Shown in pieces: positions 9,140 to 19,191 of a stretch of 64,000 nt of DNA. The number at the start of each line of letters is the position of its first letter. The first letter of the stretch is position 1. This stretch comes from Acetobacter vaccinii (lineage in GTDB: Bacteria; Pseudomonadota; Alphaproteobacteria; Acetobacterales; Acetobacteraceae). The notes under the pieces were generated by a model that was not told where the DNA came from, made no database searches, and saw only the letters and a list, made by a program, of their open reading frames with translations. The stretch spans positions 1,093,501 to 1,157,500 of the forward strand of contig NZ_CP043506.1 of the NCBI RefSeq assembly GCF_008365315.1, written 5' to 3'. The translations under genes were made by a program, and so were the position numbers.

Positions 9140-12100
9140 GCACCCAGCACAGCCCCACCCCGCAGGACGCCATTGCCCAGGCCAACAGCCAGCAGACCGT
9201 GGCGTCGGACCCTGTGGCCTCCGTTTTCGTGTCGGCCTCGGCGGGGAGTGGTAAAACCAAACTCCTGATCGACCGGCTGCTGCGCCTTATGCTGCCCCGG
9301 ATCGATGCCAACGGGACTTTGCAAGCAGGCAGCCCTCCGGCGCGTATCCTGTGCCTGACCTTTACCAAGGCCGCGGCGGCGGAAATGGCCATTCGGCTGC
9401 AAACCCGGCTGGGCCGCTGGGTGACCCTGCCCGATGCCCGGCTGGATACGGAACTCCTCGCGCTGGACGTGCCCTGCACACCCCAGACCCGCCGCAAGGC
9501 CCGCGCCCTGTTTGCCGAGGTGCTGGACCTGCCCGGTGGCATGCGTATTGGTACCATCCACGCCTTCTGCCAGTCCCTTCTCCGCCGCTTCCCGCTGGAA
9601 GCCGCCATGAACCCACATTTCACCCTGCTGGAAGACACCGACGCCGCCCTGGCCCTGCGTAGCTGTGTGGAGGACGTTCTGGGCAGCATGCCCCAGCCAC
9701 GTGCCGCCACCCTGGCAGGCCAGATCGGGCTGGAAGATTTTATTGCCCTGGCCGCCACCCTGCGCCGCACCCCGCGCGCGCAAGCTGTGCTGGACCTGGC
9801 CGATACCAAACCCCATAGCCTGACAGCCCTGCTGTGCCGGGTGCTTGACCTGCCCCAGAGCACAGTCAGCCTGAGCGACGCCGCCCTGCTGGAACAGGCC
9901 TGCACCGCCTTTACGGGAGAGGACACCCTGCGCGACAGCCTGCGCGAACTGTCCGAAAAAGGCACCGACACTGTCAAAAAAACCATTGCCCCCCTGCTGG
10001 ACTGGCTGGCCCTGCCCCCCGACAGCCGGGCCGCGGAATGGCCGACATGGCAAAACGGGTTTCTGACCCGCGATGGCAAACCCCGCAGCCGTGGCCTTGT
10101 CACTGCCAAGCTGGTGCAGTCCTGCCCGGATGCCGTGCTGGCGGTGCAGAAGGAGGCAGAACGTATTCTGGCCGTGACGGAGCAGCGCAATGCCCGCCAG
10201 CTGGTGGTGCTGGGGCAGGCACTGCTGGAGGCCATAGCCCCCGTCGCCCGGCTTTATGACAGCCGCAAGGCCCGTCAGGGGCAGGTGGAATATGATGATC
10301 TGGTGCGCCACACACTGGGTCTGCTGGAAAAGCCGGGGGCGGCATGGGTGCTCTACAAGCTCGACGGCGGGATCGACCACCTACTGCTCGATGAGGTGCA
10401 GGATACCTCGCCCGAGCAATGGCAGATTGCAGGAGACCTGACGGCGGAATTCTTTGCCGGGGCAGGGGCGCGGGATGACGAAGCCCCCCCACGCACCGTT
10501 TTTGCCGTAGGGGACTATAAACAGTCGATCTACGGTTTTCAGGGCGCGGACCCCGAGGCCTTTCGTACCTGGCGGCAGCATTTCCGCACCCACACGGCCG
10601 CAGCACACCTGCCCTGGCGTGAACCGGGGCTGAGTGTGTCCTTCCGTTCCACCCCCACGGTGCTGGCTCTGGTAGACGCGGTCTTTGCCCACCCAGACGC
10701 CGCGCGGGGCGTGGTGGAGGATGGAGAACCTCCGATGCACCATACCTCCGCCAGACTGGGGCAGGGGGGGCAGGTGGAATTATGGCCCCTGGCCGAATCG
10801 GACAGCGCCGAGGAGGGTGACGACCCCAGCCCCTGGAATGCGGCCGCCACCAACACCACCCACCAGAGCCCGCGCCAGAAACTAGCCGATGCTCTGGCGC
10901 GCTACATTGCCCACGCCCTGTCCACCCCGCCACACGGGGGGCAGCCCGCGCTGACACCAGCGGATGTGCTGGTGCTGGTGCCCCGGCGCTCCCCCTTTGT
11001 CGGGCTGCTGGTGCGGGCCTTGAAGACACAGAACATCCCCGTCGCCACCCTTGTCCGCACCGGGCTGGCCGACCAGTTAGCCGTGCAGGACCTGATGGCC
11101 CTGTGCGCGGCCCTGCTGCTGCCCCAGGACGATCTGACACTGGCCTGCGTGCTGACATCCCCCCTGGGGGGCCTGTCGGACGACAGCCTGATGGCGCTGG
11201 CCACCAACAGGCCGGAAGGCCAGCCCCTCTGGTCCACCCTGCGGACACGCCACAGCCAGCGCCCGGACTGGACACAGGCCTGGACCCTGCTGGACACGCT
11301 GTTTGCCCGCGTGGACTACCTGCCCCCCCATGCCCTGCTGTGTCTGGCACTTGGCCAGCTTGGTGGCCGCGCCCGCCTGCTGGCACGGCTGGGGCCGGAA
11401 GCCGCCGAGCCGGTGGACGAACTACTGTCCGCCGCCCTGCGCTACCAGGACCAGCACCCGCCATCGCTGCAAGGGTTTGTGCACTGGCTGCGCCATTCGG
11501 AAGAAACTGTCCGGCGCGAGGCCGAGGCCGGGGGCAATGCCGTGCGGGTCATGACAGCCCACGGCGCCAAAGGGTTGCAGGCCCGGCTGGTCATTCTGCC
11601 CGACACGGTTGGCACCCCCCGGAATGACGAGCGGCTTTTCTGGGCCACCGATGCCAAAACCGGGCTGGACGTGCCTCTTTATGTCCCCCGCAGTGCGCTG
11701 GCTGTGCGCCAGAGCCGCGCCCTGGCAGAAGCCCGCCGCGCCCGCGCGGTAGAGGAATATAACCGCCTGCTCTATGTCGCCCTGACCCGTGCCGCCGACC
11801 GGCTGGTGGTCTGCGGCTGGAAACCCGGCCGCACGGTCCCGGCAGACAGTTGGTACGAACGCTGCCGTGCGGGGTTTGAAACGCTTGAGGCCCAACCCCG
11901 CGACTGGGTTGCGGCAGACGGCCCCTCCACCCTCTGGCAGGGCTGTGACTGGCCCGGCCAGCCTCTGGTGGTGGAAGAGGTGCCAAGCCACACCCCAGCC
12001 AAAACTGCCAGCGCGCCCAGCCAGCCGGAGGGGACACCCCCCTCCCGCCTGCCCGCCTGGGCAGGGCACGCGCCAGACTGGCGGCCGACCCCACCCGCAG

Positions 12101-12741
12101 CGGAAAGCCTGCCAGCACGCCCGCTGGCTCCCTCCCGCCCGGACGACACCATGCTGGGCCCACTGCCCCCCGCCCGATCCCCGCTGGAAACCGCCGCCAT
12201 TACCCCCGCCCGGGCGCGTGAGGCAGCTTTCCGCCGGGGTAATCTTGTGCATGCCCTGTTGCAATTTCTGCCCGGCCTGCCCGCCGACCGGCAGGAAACC
12301 GCGGCCCGCCAGTGGCTGACACGCCCCACAAGCGGGCTGGACCCCGCCGATGCCAACACCCTGGCCACCAGCCTGCTGGAGGTGCTGCGCCTGCCAGAAC
12401 TCGCCCCGCTGTTTGCCCCTCAGGCCCGGGCCGAACAACGGCTGGCAGGGCTGGTGGACGGGCAGGTTATCGTGGGGCAGGTGGACCGGCTGTGCATTCT
12501 GCCCGACCGGGTGATTGTGTGTGACTTCAAAAGCGGGCGTCATGCCCCGCGCGCGGTCGTAGGCACCCCCGTGCTCTACCTGCGCCAGATGGCGGCCTAC
12601 CGCACCCTGCTGCGCCAGCTCTGGCCTGACAGAGATGTGGTGTGCGTGCTGGTCTGGACCGAACTGCCCCGGGCCGATGTCCTGCCCGACGCGCTGCTGG
12701 ACAGCCACACCCCGCATGCCCGCGAACCTGCACGCTCTTGA
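9136..12741 (+). CDS. addA: Double-strand break repair helicase AddA
   Basis: AddA is the UvrD-like helicase and nuclease subunit of AddAB. Walker A ASAGSGKT is at residues 34-41, motif II is [13 protein letters not shown], and motif III includes [15 protein letters not shown]. Motif VI is in the [20 protein letters not shown] segment. The C-terminal nuclease shows [12 protein letters not shown] and VCDFKSG. The 1201-aa length is normal. ATG 9136 overlaps the addB stop (ATGA), so the two subunits are probably made in coupled amounts. An upstream in-frame start would lie deep inside addB. Confidence 0.95.
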   Translation: MSTQHSPTPQDAIAQANSQQTVASDPVASVFVSASAGSGKTKLLIDRLLRLMLPRIDANGTLQAGSPPARILCLTFTKAAAAEMAIRLQTRLGRWVTLPDARLDTELLALDVPCTPQTRRKARALFAEVLDLPGGMRIGTIHAFCQSLLRRFPLEAAMNPHFTLLEDTDAALALRSCVEDVLGSMPQPRAATLAGQIGLEDFIALAATLRRTPRAQAVLDLADTKPHSLTALLCRVLDLPQSTVSLSDAALLEQACTAFTGEDTLRDSLRELSEKGTDTVKKTIAPLLDWLALPPDSRAAEWPTWQNGFLTRDGKPRSRGLVTAKLVQSCPDAVLAVQKEAERILAVTEQRNARQLVVLGQALLEAIAPVARLYDSRKARQGQVEYDDLVRHTLGLLEKPGAAWVLYKLDGGIDHLLLDEVQDTSPEQWQIAGDLTAEFFAGAGARDDEAPPRTVFAVGDYKQSIYGFQGADPEAFRTWRQHFRTHTAAAHLPWREPGLSVSFRSTPTVLALVDAVFAHPDAARGVVEDGEPPMHHTSARLGQGGQVELWPLAESDSAEEGDDPSPWNAAATNTTHQSPRQKLADALARYIAHALSTPPHGGQPALTPADVLVLVPRRSPFVGLLVRALKTQNIPVATLVRTGLADQLAVQDLMALCAALLLPQDDLTLACVLTSPLGGLSDDSLMALATNRPEGQPLWSTLRTRHSQRPDWTQAWTLLDTLFARVDYLPPHALLCLALGQLGGRARLLARLGPEAAEPVDELLSAALRYQDQHPPSLQGFVHWLRHSEETVRREAEAGGNAVRVMTAHGAKGLQARLVILPDTVGTPRNDERLFWATDAKTGLDVPLYVPRSALAVRQSRALAEARRARAVEEYNRLLYVALTRAADRLVVCGWKPGRTVPADSWYERCRAGFETLEAQPRDWVAADGPSTLWQGCDWPGQPLVVEEVPSHTPAKTASAPSQPEGTPPSRLPAWAGHAPDWRPTPPAAESLPARPLAPSRPDDTMLGPLPPARSPLETAAITPARAREAAFRRGNLVHALLQFLPGLPADRQETAARQWLTRPTSGLDPADANTLATSLLEVLRLPELAPLFAPQARAEQRLAGLVDGQVIVGQVDRLCILPDRVIVCDFKSGRHAPRAVVGTPVLYLRQMAAYRTLLRQLWPDRDVVCVLVWTELPRADVLPDALLDSHTPHAREPARS

Positions 12742-12862
12742 CCACCAGCGCGCCGCCCTTATGTGTAGGAAACAGGTGCACACCCCGCCCGAGGCCACGG
12801 CCCCAGGCGCAAAAGACGGGCGGCGCGGCGGGCATGCCGCCCCAGACAAAGGATACCGGACA

Positions 12863-13189
12863 ATGAGTGAGCATACACGCGCTGTCAGCGATGCCAGCTT
12901 TGATCAGGACGTGCTGAAGGCCTCTGGCCTGGTGCTGGTTGATTTCTGGGCAGAATGGTGCGGCCCGTGCCGGATGATCGCCCCCGCACTGGACGAAATC
13001 GCCGGGGACCTGGCAGGCCAGTTGACCGTCGCCAAGATCAACATTGACGAAAACCCCACAACGCCCAACACCTACGGCGTACGCAGCATCCCCACCCTGA
13101 TGCTGGTCAAAGACGGCAAGGTGGTGGACACCAAGGTAGGCGCACTGCCCAAAAGCCAGTTGAAAGCCTGGGTCGAAGCCGCTCTCTGA
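12863..13189 (+). CDS. trxA: Thioredoxin
   Basis: This is the cytoplasmic thiol-disulfide reductant, recycled by thioredoxin reductase. The active site WCGPC places Cys33 and Cys36. The cis-Pro region is [14 protein letters not shown]. The 108-aa length is standard. ATG 12863 gives the typical N-terminus; the open frame upstream to 12635 overlaps addA and is not thioredoxin-like. It lies about 120 bp after addA, an arrangement (addAB-trxA) shared by many alphaproteobacteria. Confidence 0.96.
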   Translation: MSEHTRAVSDASFDQDVLKASGLVLVDFWAEWCGPCRMIAPALDEIAGDLAGQLTVAKINIDENPTTPNTYGVRSIPTLMLVKDGKVVDTKVGALPKSQLKAWVEAAL

Positions 13190-13259
13190 GCCGCCAGACC
13201 ACCAGCCCCCCACCCACCAGTACCTATGGGGCCTGGGGTGGGGGTGCTCATAATACTTG

Positions 13260-13285
13260 GCATTACGCCCCCGTGCGCGTAATGC
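13260..13285. other. Perfect inverted repeat upstream of accD
   Basis: GCATTACGC (13260-13268) and its exact complement (13277-13285) flank an 8-nt loop. There is no T-tract after it. It lies ~60 bp before accD and could be an operator, an RNA leader element or a weak terminator for trxA. Confidence 0.45.
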
Positions 13286-13343
13286 AACCAGGCAGCGGGG
13301 ACATACCCGGCCTTTCCGTTATCGTGCAGTCACAGGGTTCAAG

Positions 13344-14246
13344 ATGAGCTGGATCACCGAATACGTCCGTCCCAAAATCCGCGGCCTCCTGCGGCGCGAG
13401 GTACCGGACAACCTGTGGACCACCTGTGAGTCCTGCAGCCAGATGCTGCTGACCAAGGAACTGCACAAGGCGCTGAACGTGTGCCCCCATTGCGGCCACC
13501 ACATGCGCGCCTCGGCCACAGACCGGCTGAAATGGACGTTTGATAACGGTGAGTTCAATCGCATTGAACTGCCTATGGCCCCGGTAGACCCGCTGGGCTT
13601 TCGTGACCAGAAAAAATATACCGACCGCCTGAAGGACGCACGCGCCAAAAGCCATCTGGATGAATCCCTGCTGGTGGCCCATGGCACCATTGGGGGCCAC
13701 CCGGCTGTGGTGGGCGTTATGGCGTTTGAATTCATGGCAGGCACCATGGGTGCTGCTTTTGGCGAACGCTTTGTCGCTGCGGCCCGACTGGCCATTTTGC
13801 AGAAATCTCCGCTCGTCATCTTCACCGCATCGGGCGGGGCGCGCATGCAGGAAGGGCTTATCAGCCTGATGCAGATGCCGCGCACCACCGTAGCCGTGCA
13901 GATGCTGCGCGACGCAGGCCTGCCCTATATTGTGGTGCTGACCAACCCGACCACAGGCGGTGTGACAGCTTCCTTCGCCATGCTGGGTGACGTGCAGATT
14001 GGTGAGCCCAATGCCCTGATCGGCTTTGCAGGCCCCCGCGTGATCCAGGACACCGTGCGCGAAACCCTGCCCGAGGGCTTCCAGCGTTCGGAATACCTGC
14101 TGGACCACGGCATGCTGGACATGGTGGTGGCCCGCAAGGCACTGCCCCAGACGCTGGCGCGCATTATCGGCCTGCTCACACGGGCACCGGCCGATGTCAA
14201 AGCCCCGCCGCCGCGCAAACCTGCTCCCGCACAGGCCGCCGAGTAA
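13344..14246 (+). CDS. accD: Acetyl-CoA carboxylase carboxyltransferase subunit beta
   Basis: AccD with AccA moves the carboxyl group from biotin-BCCP to acetyl-CoA, making malonyl-CoA for fatty acid synthesis. An N-terminal zinc ribbon is visible with Cys28, Cys31, Cys47 and Cys50 (CESC and CPHC). The crotonase-like core follows with FTASGGARMQEG and TNPTTGGVTASFAMLGD. The 300-aa length is standard. ATG 13344 gives MSWITEYVRPKI, the usual N-terminus. folC follows closely, an accD-folC order widespread in bacteria. Confidence 0.96.
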   Translation: MSWITEYVRPKIRGLLRREVPDNLWTTCESCSQMLLTKELHKALNVCPHCGHHMRASATDRLKWTFDNGEFNRIELPMAPVDPLGFRDQKKYTDRLKDARAKSHLDESLLVAHGTIGGHPAVVGVMAFEFMAGTMGAAFGERFVAAARLAILQKSPLVIFTASGGARMQEGLISLMQMPRTTVAVQMLRDAGLPYIVVLTNPTTGGVTASFAMLGDVQIGEPNALIGFAGPRVIQDTVRETLPEGFQRSEYLLDHGMLDMVVARKALPQTLARIIGLLTRAPADVKAPPPRKPAPAQAAE

Positions 14247-14304
14247 GCGGCCCGTGTCCTCCCCCCAGCCCGGCAGCGCCAACACCGCCCAGCCCGCTAC
14301 CGCC

Positions 14305-15606
14305 ATGACGGAGTTTACTGGCCGCACGGGGGAAATCCTTGAACGGCTGAACCGCCTCTACCCCGCGCTGATCGACCTGTCGCTGGGGCGGCTGGAAGCC
14401 CTGCTGGCCCGTCTGGGCCACCCTGAAGACAAACTGCCGCCTGTCATCCACGTCGCGGGCACCAACGGCAAGGGCAGCACCTGTGCCACCCTGCGTGCCA
14501 TTGGCGAGGCTGCGGGCTGGCGCGTGCATGTCATGTCCTCCCCCCATCTGGTGGATGTGACAGAGCGTTTTCGCATTGCTGGCCAGCTTGTCAGCGAAGC
14601 CGAGCTTGTTGCCACGCTCGAAGAAATCGAACGCGTTAATGCGGGTGCCCCCATTACCGTGTTTGAAGTGCTGACCGCCGCTGGATTCCTCCTCTTTGCC
14701 CGCCACCCGGCGGAACTGGCAATTATTGAAGTCGGGCTTGGCGGCCGGTGTGATGCCACCAATGTGCTTCGCAAACCCGCAGCCTGCGTGATTACCGCCA
14801 TCTCGCGCGATCATGAGGCTTTTCTGGGCGACACGCTGGGGGCGATTGCGGCCGAAAAAGCAGGTATTTTCAAACCCGGCGTTCCCGCAGTCACGGGCTT
14901 TCAGCCTGACGAGGTTATGGCGGCCCTGCGCGCCCAGGCAGACAAAACCGGCACACCGCTGGCCTGCCGCGGGCAGGACTGGACCGTGGCCCCCCGGCCC
15001 GATGGTGCGCCCGGCATGGTCTTTACCGATGCCACAGGCAGCCTGACCCTGCCGCCATCTGCCCTGCCAGGCCCCTGGCAGGCTGACAACGCGGCCCTGG
15101 CCGTTGCGGCCCTGCGTTATGCGGGACTGACCCTGCCCGCAACCGCATGGGAGGGCATAAGCCGTGTGCGCTGGCCTGCGCGCATGCAGCGTCTGACAGG
15201 CACACTGGCCGGCCTGCTACCCACCGGGTGGGAACTGTGGCTGGACGGCGGGCACAACCCCGGTGCAGGTCTGGCGCTGGCGCGGGAACTGGCTCAGTGG
15301 TCCGACCAACCATTACACCTGTTGGTAGGGATGAAGCAGACCAAGGATGCCTCGGGCTTTCTTGACCCCGTGCTGCCTTACGCCACCGACCTATGGGCCA
15401 TCTGTGAACCCCAGCAGCATCTGGCCCTGCCGGTCGAAGCCATTGTGCAGGCCAGCGGTGGCAAAGCCCATATTGGCCCCACCATCCGTGAGGCGCTGGA
15501 CGCCATTGTAGCCAGCAGCACAGGCGCACCCGCGCGCGTGCTGATCTGCGGCAGCCTGTATCTGGCCGGCGTGGCGCTGAAACAGGACGGCTGGCAGGCA
15601 AGCTGA
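14305..15606 (+). CDS. folC: Bifunctional folylpolyglutamate synthase / dihydrofolate synthase
   Basis: FolC adds glutamate to dihydropteroate and then further glutamates to folates. The ATP loop is HVAGTNGKGSTCATLRAI. IEVGLGGRCDATN and the dihydrofolate-site region SRDHEAFLGDT follow. The Mur-ligase C-domain has LDGGHNPGAG. ATG 14305 gives ~433 aa, a normal length. GTG 14254 in the same frame is an alternative that would shorten the accD-folC gap to 7 bp. With folP at 0.9 kb, two folate genes are in this window. Confidence 0.93.
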   Translation: MTEFTGRTGEILERLNRLYPALIDLSLGRLEALLARLGHPEDKLPPVIHVAGTNGKGSTCATLRAIGEAAGWRVHVMSSPHLVDVTERFRIAGQLVSEAELVATLEEIERVNAGAPITVFEVLTAAGFLLFARHPAELAIIEVGLGGRCDATNVLRKPAACVITAISRDHEAFLGDTLGAIAAEKAGIFKPGVPAVTGFQPDEVMAALRAQADKTGTPLACRGQDWTVAPRPDGAPGMVFTDATGSLTLPPSALPGPWQADNAALAVAALRYAGLTLPATAWEGISRVRWPARMQRLTGTLAGLLPTGWELWLDGGHNPGAGLALARELAQWSDQPLHLLVGMKQTKDASGFLDPVLPYATDLWAICEPQQHLALPVEAIVQASGGKAHIGPTIREALDAIVASSTGAPARVLICGSLYLAGVALKQDGWQAS

Positions 15607-15639
15607 CAGCCCGACAACACCGCACAGATTATGGGAAAA

Positions 15640-15714
15640 TGGTGCCCCCAGTAGGATTTGAACCCACGACCTACCGCTTACAAGGCGGTTGCTCTACCAC
15701 TGAGCTATAAGGGC
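15640..15714 (-). tRNA. tRNA-Thr(TGT)
   Basis: A 75-nt cloverleaf on the minus strand. The anticodon stem ACCGC/GCGGT encloses loop CTTGTAA, giving anticodon TGT (reads ACA). The T-loop has GGTTCAAATCC, and the 3' CCA is encoded (plus-strand TGG at 15640-15642). It is convergent with folC and upstream of cysS on the opposite strand. Confidence 0.95.
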
Positions 15715-15854
15715 TTGGCAGAACGTGCTACCTAAGGCGGGACTATAAGCGGCAACAATGCCATGCCGTCAAGCCCTGTTTTTTGGAAAGATCACCCATT
15801 TTTTGGGGATACAGGATATTGCATCGGCCCTGTCACTGGCGCATCTAGGCGGTC

Positions 15855-17249
15855 ATGCCCCATTCTGCCCTGCCTGCCCTGTCCCTGCACGATAGCCAAC
15901 GCCGCCAGACCGTACCGTTTGCGCCGCTAGACCCTGCCCATGTCAAGGTCTACTACTGTGGCCCGACGGTGTATGATCTGGCACATATTGGCAATCTGCG
16001 CGCCATGCTGACAGCCGATGTGCTGGTACGCCTGCTGCGTCAGTTGTACCCACGCGTGACCTTTGTGCGTAATATCACCGACGTGGACGATAAAATTACC
16101 GCCCGCGCCCGCGCCAACGGGGAAGATATTGCAGCCCTGACCAGCCGCACCACGGCCGACTTCCATGCCGACCTTGCGGCTCTGGGCGTGTTGCCGCCGG
16201 ATATTGAACCCCGCGCCACCCACAACATTACCCAGATGCAGGAGATGATCGCACAGCTGGTCGCCAACGGGCACGCTTATGTGGCCGAGGGGCATGTGCT
16301 GTTTTCGGTCGGGTCTTTTCCGTCCTACGGTGCGCTGTCTGGCCGTAACCCTGACGAGCTTGAGGCCGGGGCGCGGGTGGAAGTGGCCCCGTACAAACAA
16401 GCAGCGGGCGATTTTGTGCTGTGGAAGCCCTCCACCCCCGACCAGCCGGGCTGGGACAGCCCCTGGGGCCGGGGCCGACCGGGCTGGCATATTGAATGCT
16501 CGGCCATGTCGCACCGCTATCTGGGCGACAGCTTTGACATCCATGGCGGCGGGTCGGACCTGATGTTCCCCCACCATGAGAATGAGCGTGCGCAGAGCCT
16601 GTGCTGCTTTCCGCACGGCAGCTTTGCGACCTACTGGGTCCACAACGCCATGCTGCTGGTGGATGGTGAGAAAATGTCCAAGTCCTTGGGCAATTTCCTG
16701 ACCATCCGCGACGTGCTGGCACAGGCTCCGGCCGAGGCCCTGCGGCTTTTGCTGCTGGGGGCGCATTACCGCTCGACCCTGAACTATACGCTCTCAGGCC
16801 TACAAGAAGCCCGCCGCACGCTGGACCGCTTTTACCGTGCGCTGGAAACCGCAGGAGTTACGCAGGACACGCTGGACCCAGCCGTCGCGCAGGCTACCGC
16901 CCTGCCGCAGGGCGTGCTGGCCGCCCTGACTGACGACCTGAACACCCCCAAAGCCATAGCCGAGCTGCATGCCCTGGCCGACAAAGCCCTGGCCGGGGAC
17001 CACGAGGCAGGTCTTGCCCTCAAACGGGGTGCCAACCTGATGGGCCTGCTGGCCAGCAGCCCGCAAGGGTGGTTTCGGGGTGAGACCTCCAGCGACGAGG
17101 ACAGCGCCATCGAGACCCTGATTGCCGAACGGCTGGCGGCCCGCAAAGCCCGCGACTTTGCCCGCGCCGATGCCCTGCGTGACCAGTTACAGGGGATGGG
17201 CATTTTGCTGGAAGATACACGAGACGGCACCACATGGAGGCGCGCATGA
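15855..17249 (+). CDS. cysS: Cysteine--tRNA ligase
   Basis: Class I aminoacyl-tRNA synthetase that charges tRNA-Cys. The zinc/cysteine-binding [15 protein letters not shown] carries the HIGH-type motif as HIGN. Further zinc ligands are in WHIECSAMS and HHENERAQS, and the KMSKS loop reads [10 protein letters not shown]. The 464-aa length is normal. The stop overlaps the trmJ start (ATGA), so the two tRNA-related genes form an operon. Confidence 0.97.
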   Translation: MPHSALPALSLHDSQRRQTVPFAPLDPAHVKVYYCGPTVYDLAHIGNLRAMLTADVLVRLLRQLYPRVTFVRNITDVDDKITARARANGEDIAALTSRTTADFHADLAALGVLPPDIEPRATHNITQMQEMIAQLVANGHAYVAEGHVLFSVGSFPSYGALSGRNPDELEAGARVEVAPYKQAAGDFVLWKPSTPDQPGWDSPWGRGRPGWHIECSAMSHRYLGDSFDIHGGGSDLMFPHHENERAQSLCCFPHGSFATYWVHNAMLLVDGEKMSKSLGNFLTIRDVLAQAPAEALRLLLLGAHYRSTLNYTLSGLQEARRTLDRFYRALETAGVTQDTLDPAVAQATALPQGVLAALTDDLNTPKAIAELHALADKALAGDHEAGLALKRGANLMGLLASSPQGWFRGETSSDEDSAIETLIAERLAARKARDFARADALRDQLQGMGILLEDTRDGTTWRRA

Positions 17250-18034
17250 CCGGGCGTGACGGCGGCGCACCGCTGGAACCATTGGGCAATACGCCTGTTG
17301 TTATTCTGATCCGCCCGCAGATGGCCGAAAACATTGGCACCACAGCCCGTGCCATGGCCAATGGCGGGTTGTTCCACCTGCGGATTGTCAGCCCGCGTGA
17401 TGGCTGGCCGCAGGAACGCGCCTGGCGTGCGGCCTCCGGGGCTGACAGAATTCTGGAAGCCGCCACCGTGCACGACAGCGTGGACGACGCTATTGCCGAC
17501 CTGCACCATGTCTATGCCACCTGCCCACGCCCGCGCCATATTATCAAAACCGTCATGACTGCACGGGGTGGTGCGGCCGAACTGCGTGCGGCAACGCGCC
17601 GTGGCCTCAAGGTCGGGCTGATGTTTGGCCCTGAGCGCGCCGGGCTGGATAATGAGGATATGGCCAGAGCCGATGCGCTGATCCGCTATCCGCTCAACCC
17701 CGCGTTTATGTCGCTCAATCTGGCGCAGGCCGTCATGATCATGGCGTATGAGTGGTGGATGTCGGAAGACAGCACCCCTCCGCGCACGCTGATGACCAAT
17801 GAGACCCATGTGGCGACCAAGGGAGAGCTGGAAAACTTCATGTCGCATCTGGTACGCGAACTGGATGACTGCGGTTTCCTGCGCAATGCCCAGAAGAAGC
17901 CGGGTATGGTGCGCAACCTGCGGCATTTCTTTACCCGTGGGGAAGTGACGGAGCAGGAACTGCGCACCCTGCATGGTGTGGTTCGGGAACTGGCCCACCC
18001 ACGCGGCAAGGACGGCCTGCCCGACGCAGGCTGA
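17246..18034 (+). CDS. trmJ: tRNA (cytidine/uridine-2'-O-)-methyltransferase TrmJ
   Basis: A SPOUT-fold methyltransferase of the TrmH/TrmJ class, expected to 2'-O-methylate position 32 of tRNAs. The N-terminus VVILIRPQMAENIGTTARAM and the SAM knot GLMFGPERAGLDNEDM with YPLNPAFMSLNLAQAVMI are diagnostic. I chose ATG 17246, which has GGAGG six bases upstream and overlaps the cysS stop as ATGA. ATG 17234 would place its own start before that ribosome-binding site. The C-terminal ~80 residues match the TrmJ extension. Confidence 0.9.
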   Translation: MTGRDGGAPLEPLGNTPVVILIRPQMAENIGTTARAMANGGLFHLRIVSPRDGWPQERAWRAASGADRILEAATVHDSVDDAIADLHHVYATCPRPRHIIKTVMTARGGAAELRAATRRGLKVGLMFGPERAGLDNEDMARADALIRYPLNPAFMSLNLAQAVMIMAYEWWMSEDSTPPRTLMTNETHVATKGELENFMSHLVRELDDCGFLRNAQKKPGMVRNLRHFFTRGEVTEQELRTLHGVVRELAHPRGKDGLPDAG

Positions 18035-18059
18035 CACCACGCACTACCCCCACTGAATC

Positions 18060-18108
18060 GGGGTGAAGGGGCCTGAGGCCCCTTCCGGGTCTCAGGGCAG
18101 CGCCCTGA
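18060..18108 (+). repeat. Dispersed two-hairpin repeat, copy A
   Basis: First copy of a ~49-bp intergenic element seen four times in this window. It consists of hairpin 1 (AAGGGGCC/GGCCCCTT with a 3-nt loop), a CCGGGTCTC spacer, and hairpin 2 (TCAGGGC/GCCCTGA with a 3-nt loop). It lies just after trmJ and faces copy B as an inverted repeat. Confidence 0.85.
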
Positions 18109-18220
18109 AAACAAAACCTCACCAGAGCCCCTCAACTACGGCCCTCTTCCTCAGACCCGCATGATTAGCAGACCAGTCTGACAGGCTTATTAGGAACAGG
18201 ATTTGATTGGGTGTCTTTTC

Positions 18221-18269
18221 TCAGGGCTCTGCCCTGAAACCCGGAAGGGACCGTCGGCCCCTTCACCCC
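18221..18269 (-). repeat. Dispersed two-hairpin repeat, copy B (inverted)
   Basis: Same element as copy A in the opposite orientation, with the loop bases of hairpin 1 changed and a G-T pair in the stem. Copies A and B flank 112 bp of non-coding DNA, giving a 210-bp inverted structure between trmJ and tRNA-Ala. Confidence 0.85.
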
Positions 18270-18396
18270 ATTTTATTATGGGCTGAATTAACGTGTCGTA
18301 TGCTTACAGCAAGCACCACAACAGCAGTCATCATTGCGTTTTGTTCTAAGTGAACAAAAGCCAGACTATTTCTTGATTTTAGGAGGGAAGAAGAAC

Positions 18397-18472
18397 TGGT
18401 GGAGCCAATCGGAATCGAACCGACGACCTCCTGAATGCCATTCAGGCGCTCTCCCAACTGAGCTATGGCCCC
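18397..18472 (-). tRNA. tRNA-Ala(GGC)
   Basis: A 76-nt cloverleaf on the minus strand. The acceptor stem starts GGGGCCA, the anticodon stem CCTGA/TCAGG encloses ATGGCAT, so the anticodon is GGC (reads GCC). The T-arm is GTCGGTTCGATTCCGAT and the CCA end is encoded at 18397-18399. It lies between the repeats and maf. Confidence 0.95.
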
Positions 18473-18558
18473 ACACTGTTCTTTCAACACAGCGGCTTGG
18501 GTCGCCGTGTGTGAAGTGGGTCTTACAGCCTCCTCAAACCGGTTGCAACCCCTTATTT

Positions 18559-19191
18559 TTATGCCTGTAACACTTTTATGGCCCGCAAGGCGGCAATCAG
18601 CGGCAGCAGGGGCAAACCCTGAATGGCAAAGGCATCCCCCTCAATCCTGTCAAAGAGCTGGATGCCCGGCCCCTCCAGCCTGTACGCCCCCACGCTGGAC
18701 AGGCACTGTGGGCCTTCAAAGGCCAGATACCGTGCAACAAACCCCTCCGTTACAGGCCGCATGGTCAGCCGGGGTTCCGCCACATGCTCCCACAGCACCT
18801 GCCCATCCTGCACAAGCACAACCGCCGTATGCAGGATATGGGTCTGCCCCTGGAGCGCCATCAACTGGGTGTGAGCCTGTGCCATATCAGCAGGCTTGTC
18901 ATACCACTGGCCCTGACAGGACAGGATCTGGTCCGCCCCGATCACCACCGCACCGGGGGCAGGCACGGCCAGTGCCTTGGCACGGGCAAGAGCCAGAGCT
19001 GTCTCTGACGCAGACCACCCCTGCTGTAGCCCCTGCTGCTTCAAAGGGGCTTCATCCACGTCGGGGGACTGTGTTTCAAACTCCAGACCGGCATTGTCGA
19101 GCATATGCCTGCGGGTATGAGAACCACTCGCCAAAAGGAGTTTCGACTCCCTGTTCTGTAAAGGAGTCGGCTTTAGTACTAAAGCGAGCAT
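18559..19191 (-). CDS. maf: Maf family nucleoside triphosphate pyrophosphatase
   Basis: Maf proteins hydrolyse non-canonical or modified nucleoside triphosphates (house-cleaning) and can restrain division. The N-terminal LLLASGSHTRR is the substrate loop, PDVDE the general region of the catalytic acid, and ARAKAL with VIGADQILSC follow. The length is 210 aa from ATG 19191, slightly long because of ~17 leading residues; their DNA contains a perfect palindrome, so the true start may differ. It is divergent from hemE across the candidate origin; maf is a typical origin neighbour in alphaproteobacteria. Confidence 0.88.
   Translation of the reverse strand: MLALVLKPTPLQNRESKLLLASGSHTRRHMLDNAGLEFETQSPDVDEAPLKQQGLQQGWSASETALALARAKALAVPAPGAVVIGADQILSCQGQWYDKPADMAQAHTQLMALQGQTHILHTAVVLVQDGQVLWEHVAEPRLTMRPVTEGFVARYLAFEGPQCLSSVGAYRLEGPGIQLFDRIEGDAFAIQGLPLLPLIAALRAIKVLQA

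Noticed and set aside
9006-12849. Several long minus-strand frames across addA
   Set aside because: They are antisense to addA with low-complexity Arg/Ala/Gly composition; no motif supports any of them.
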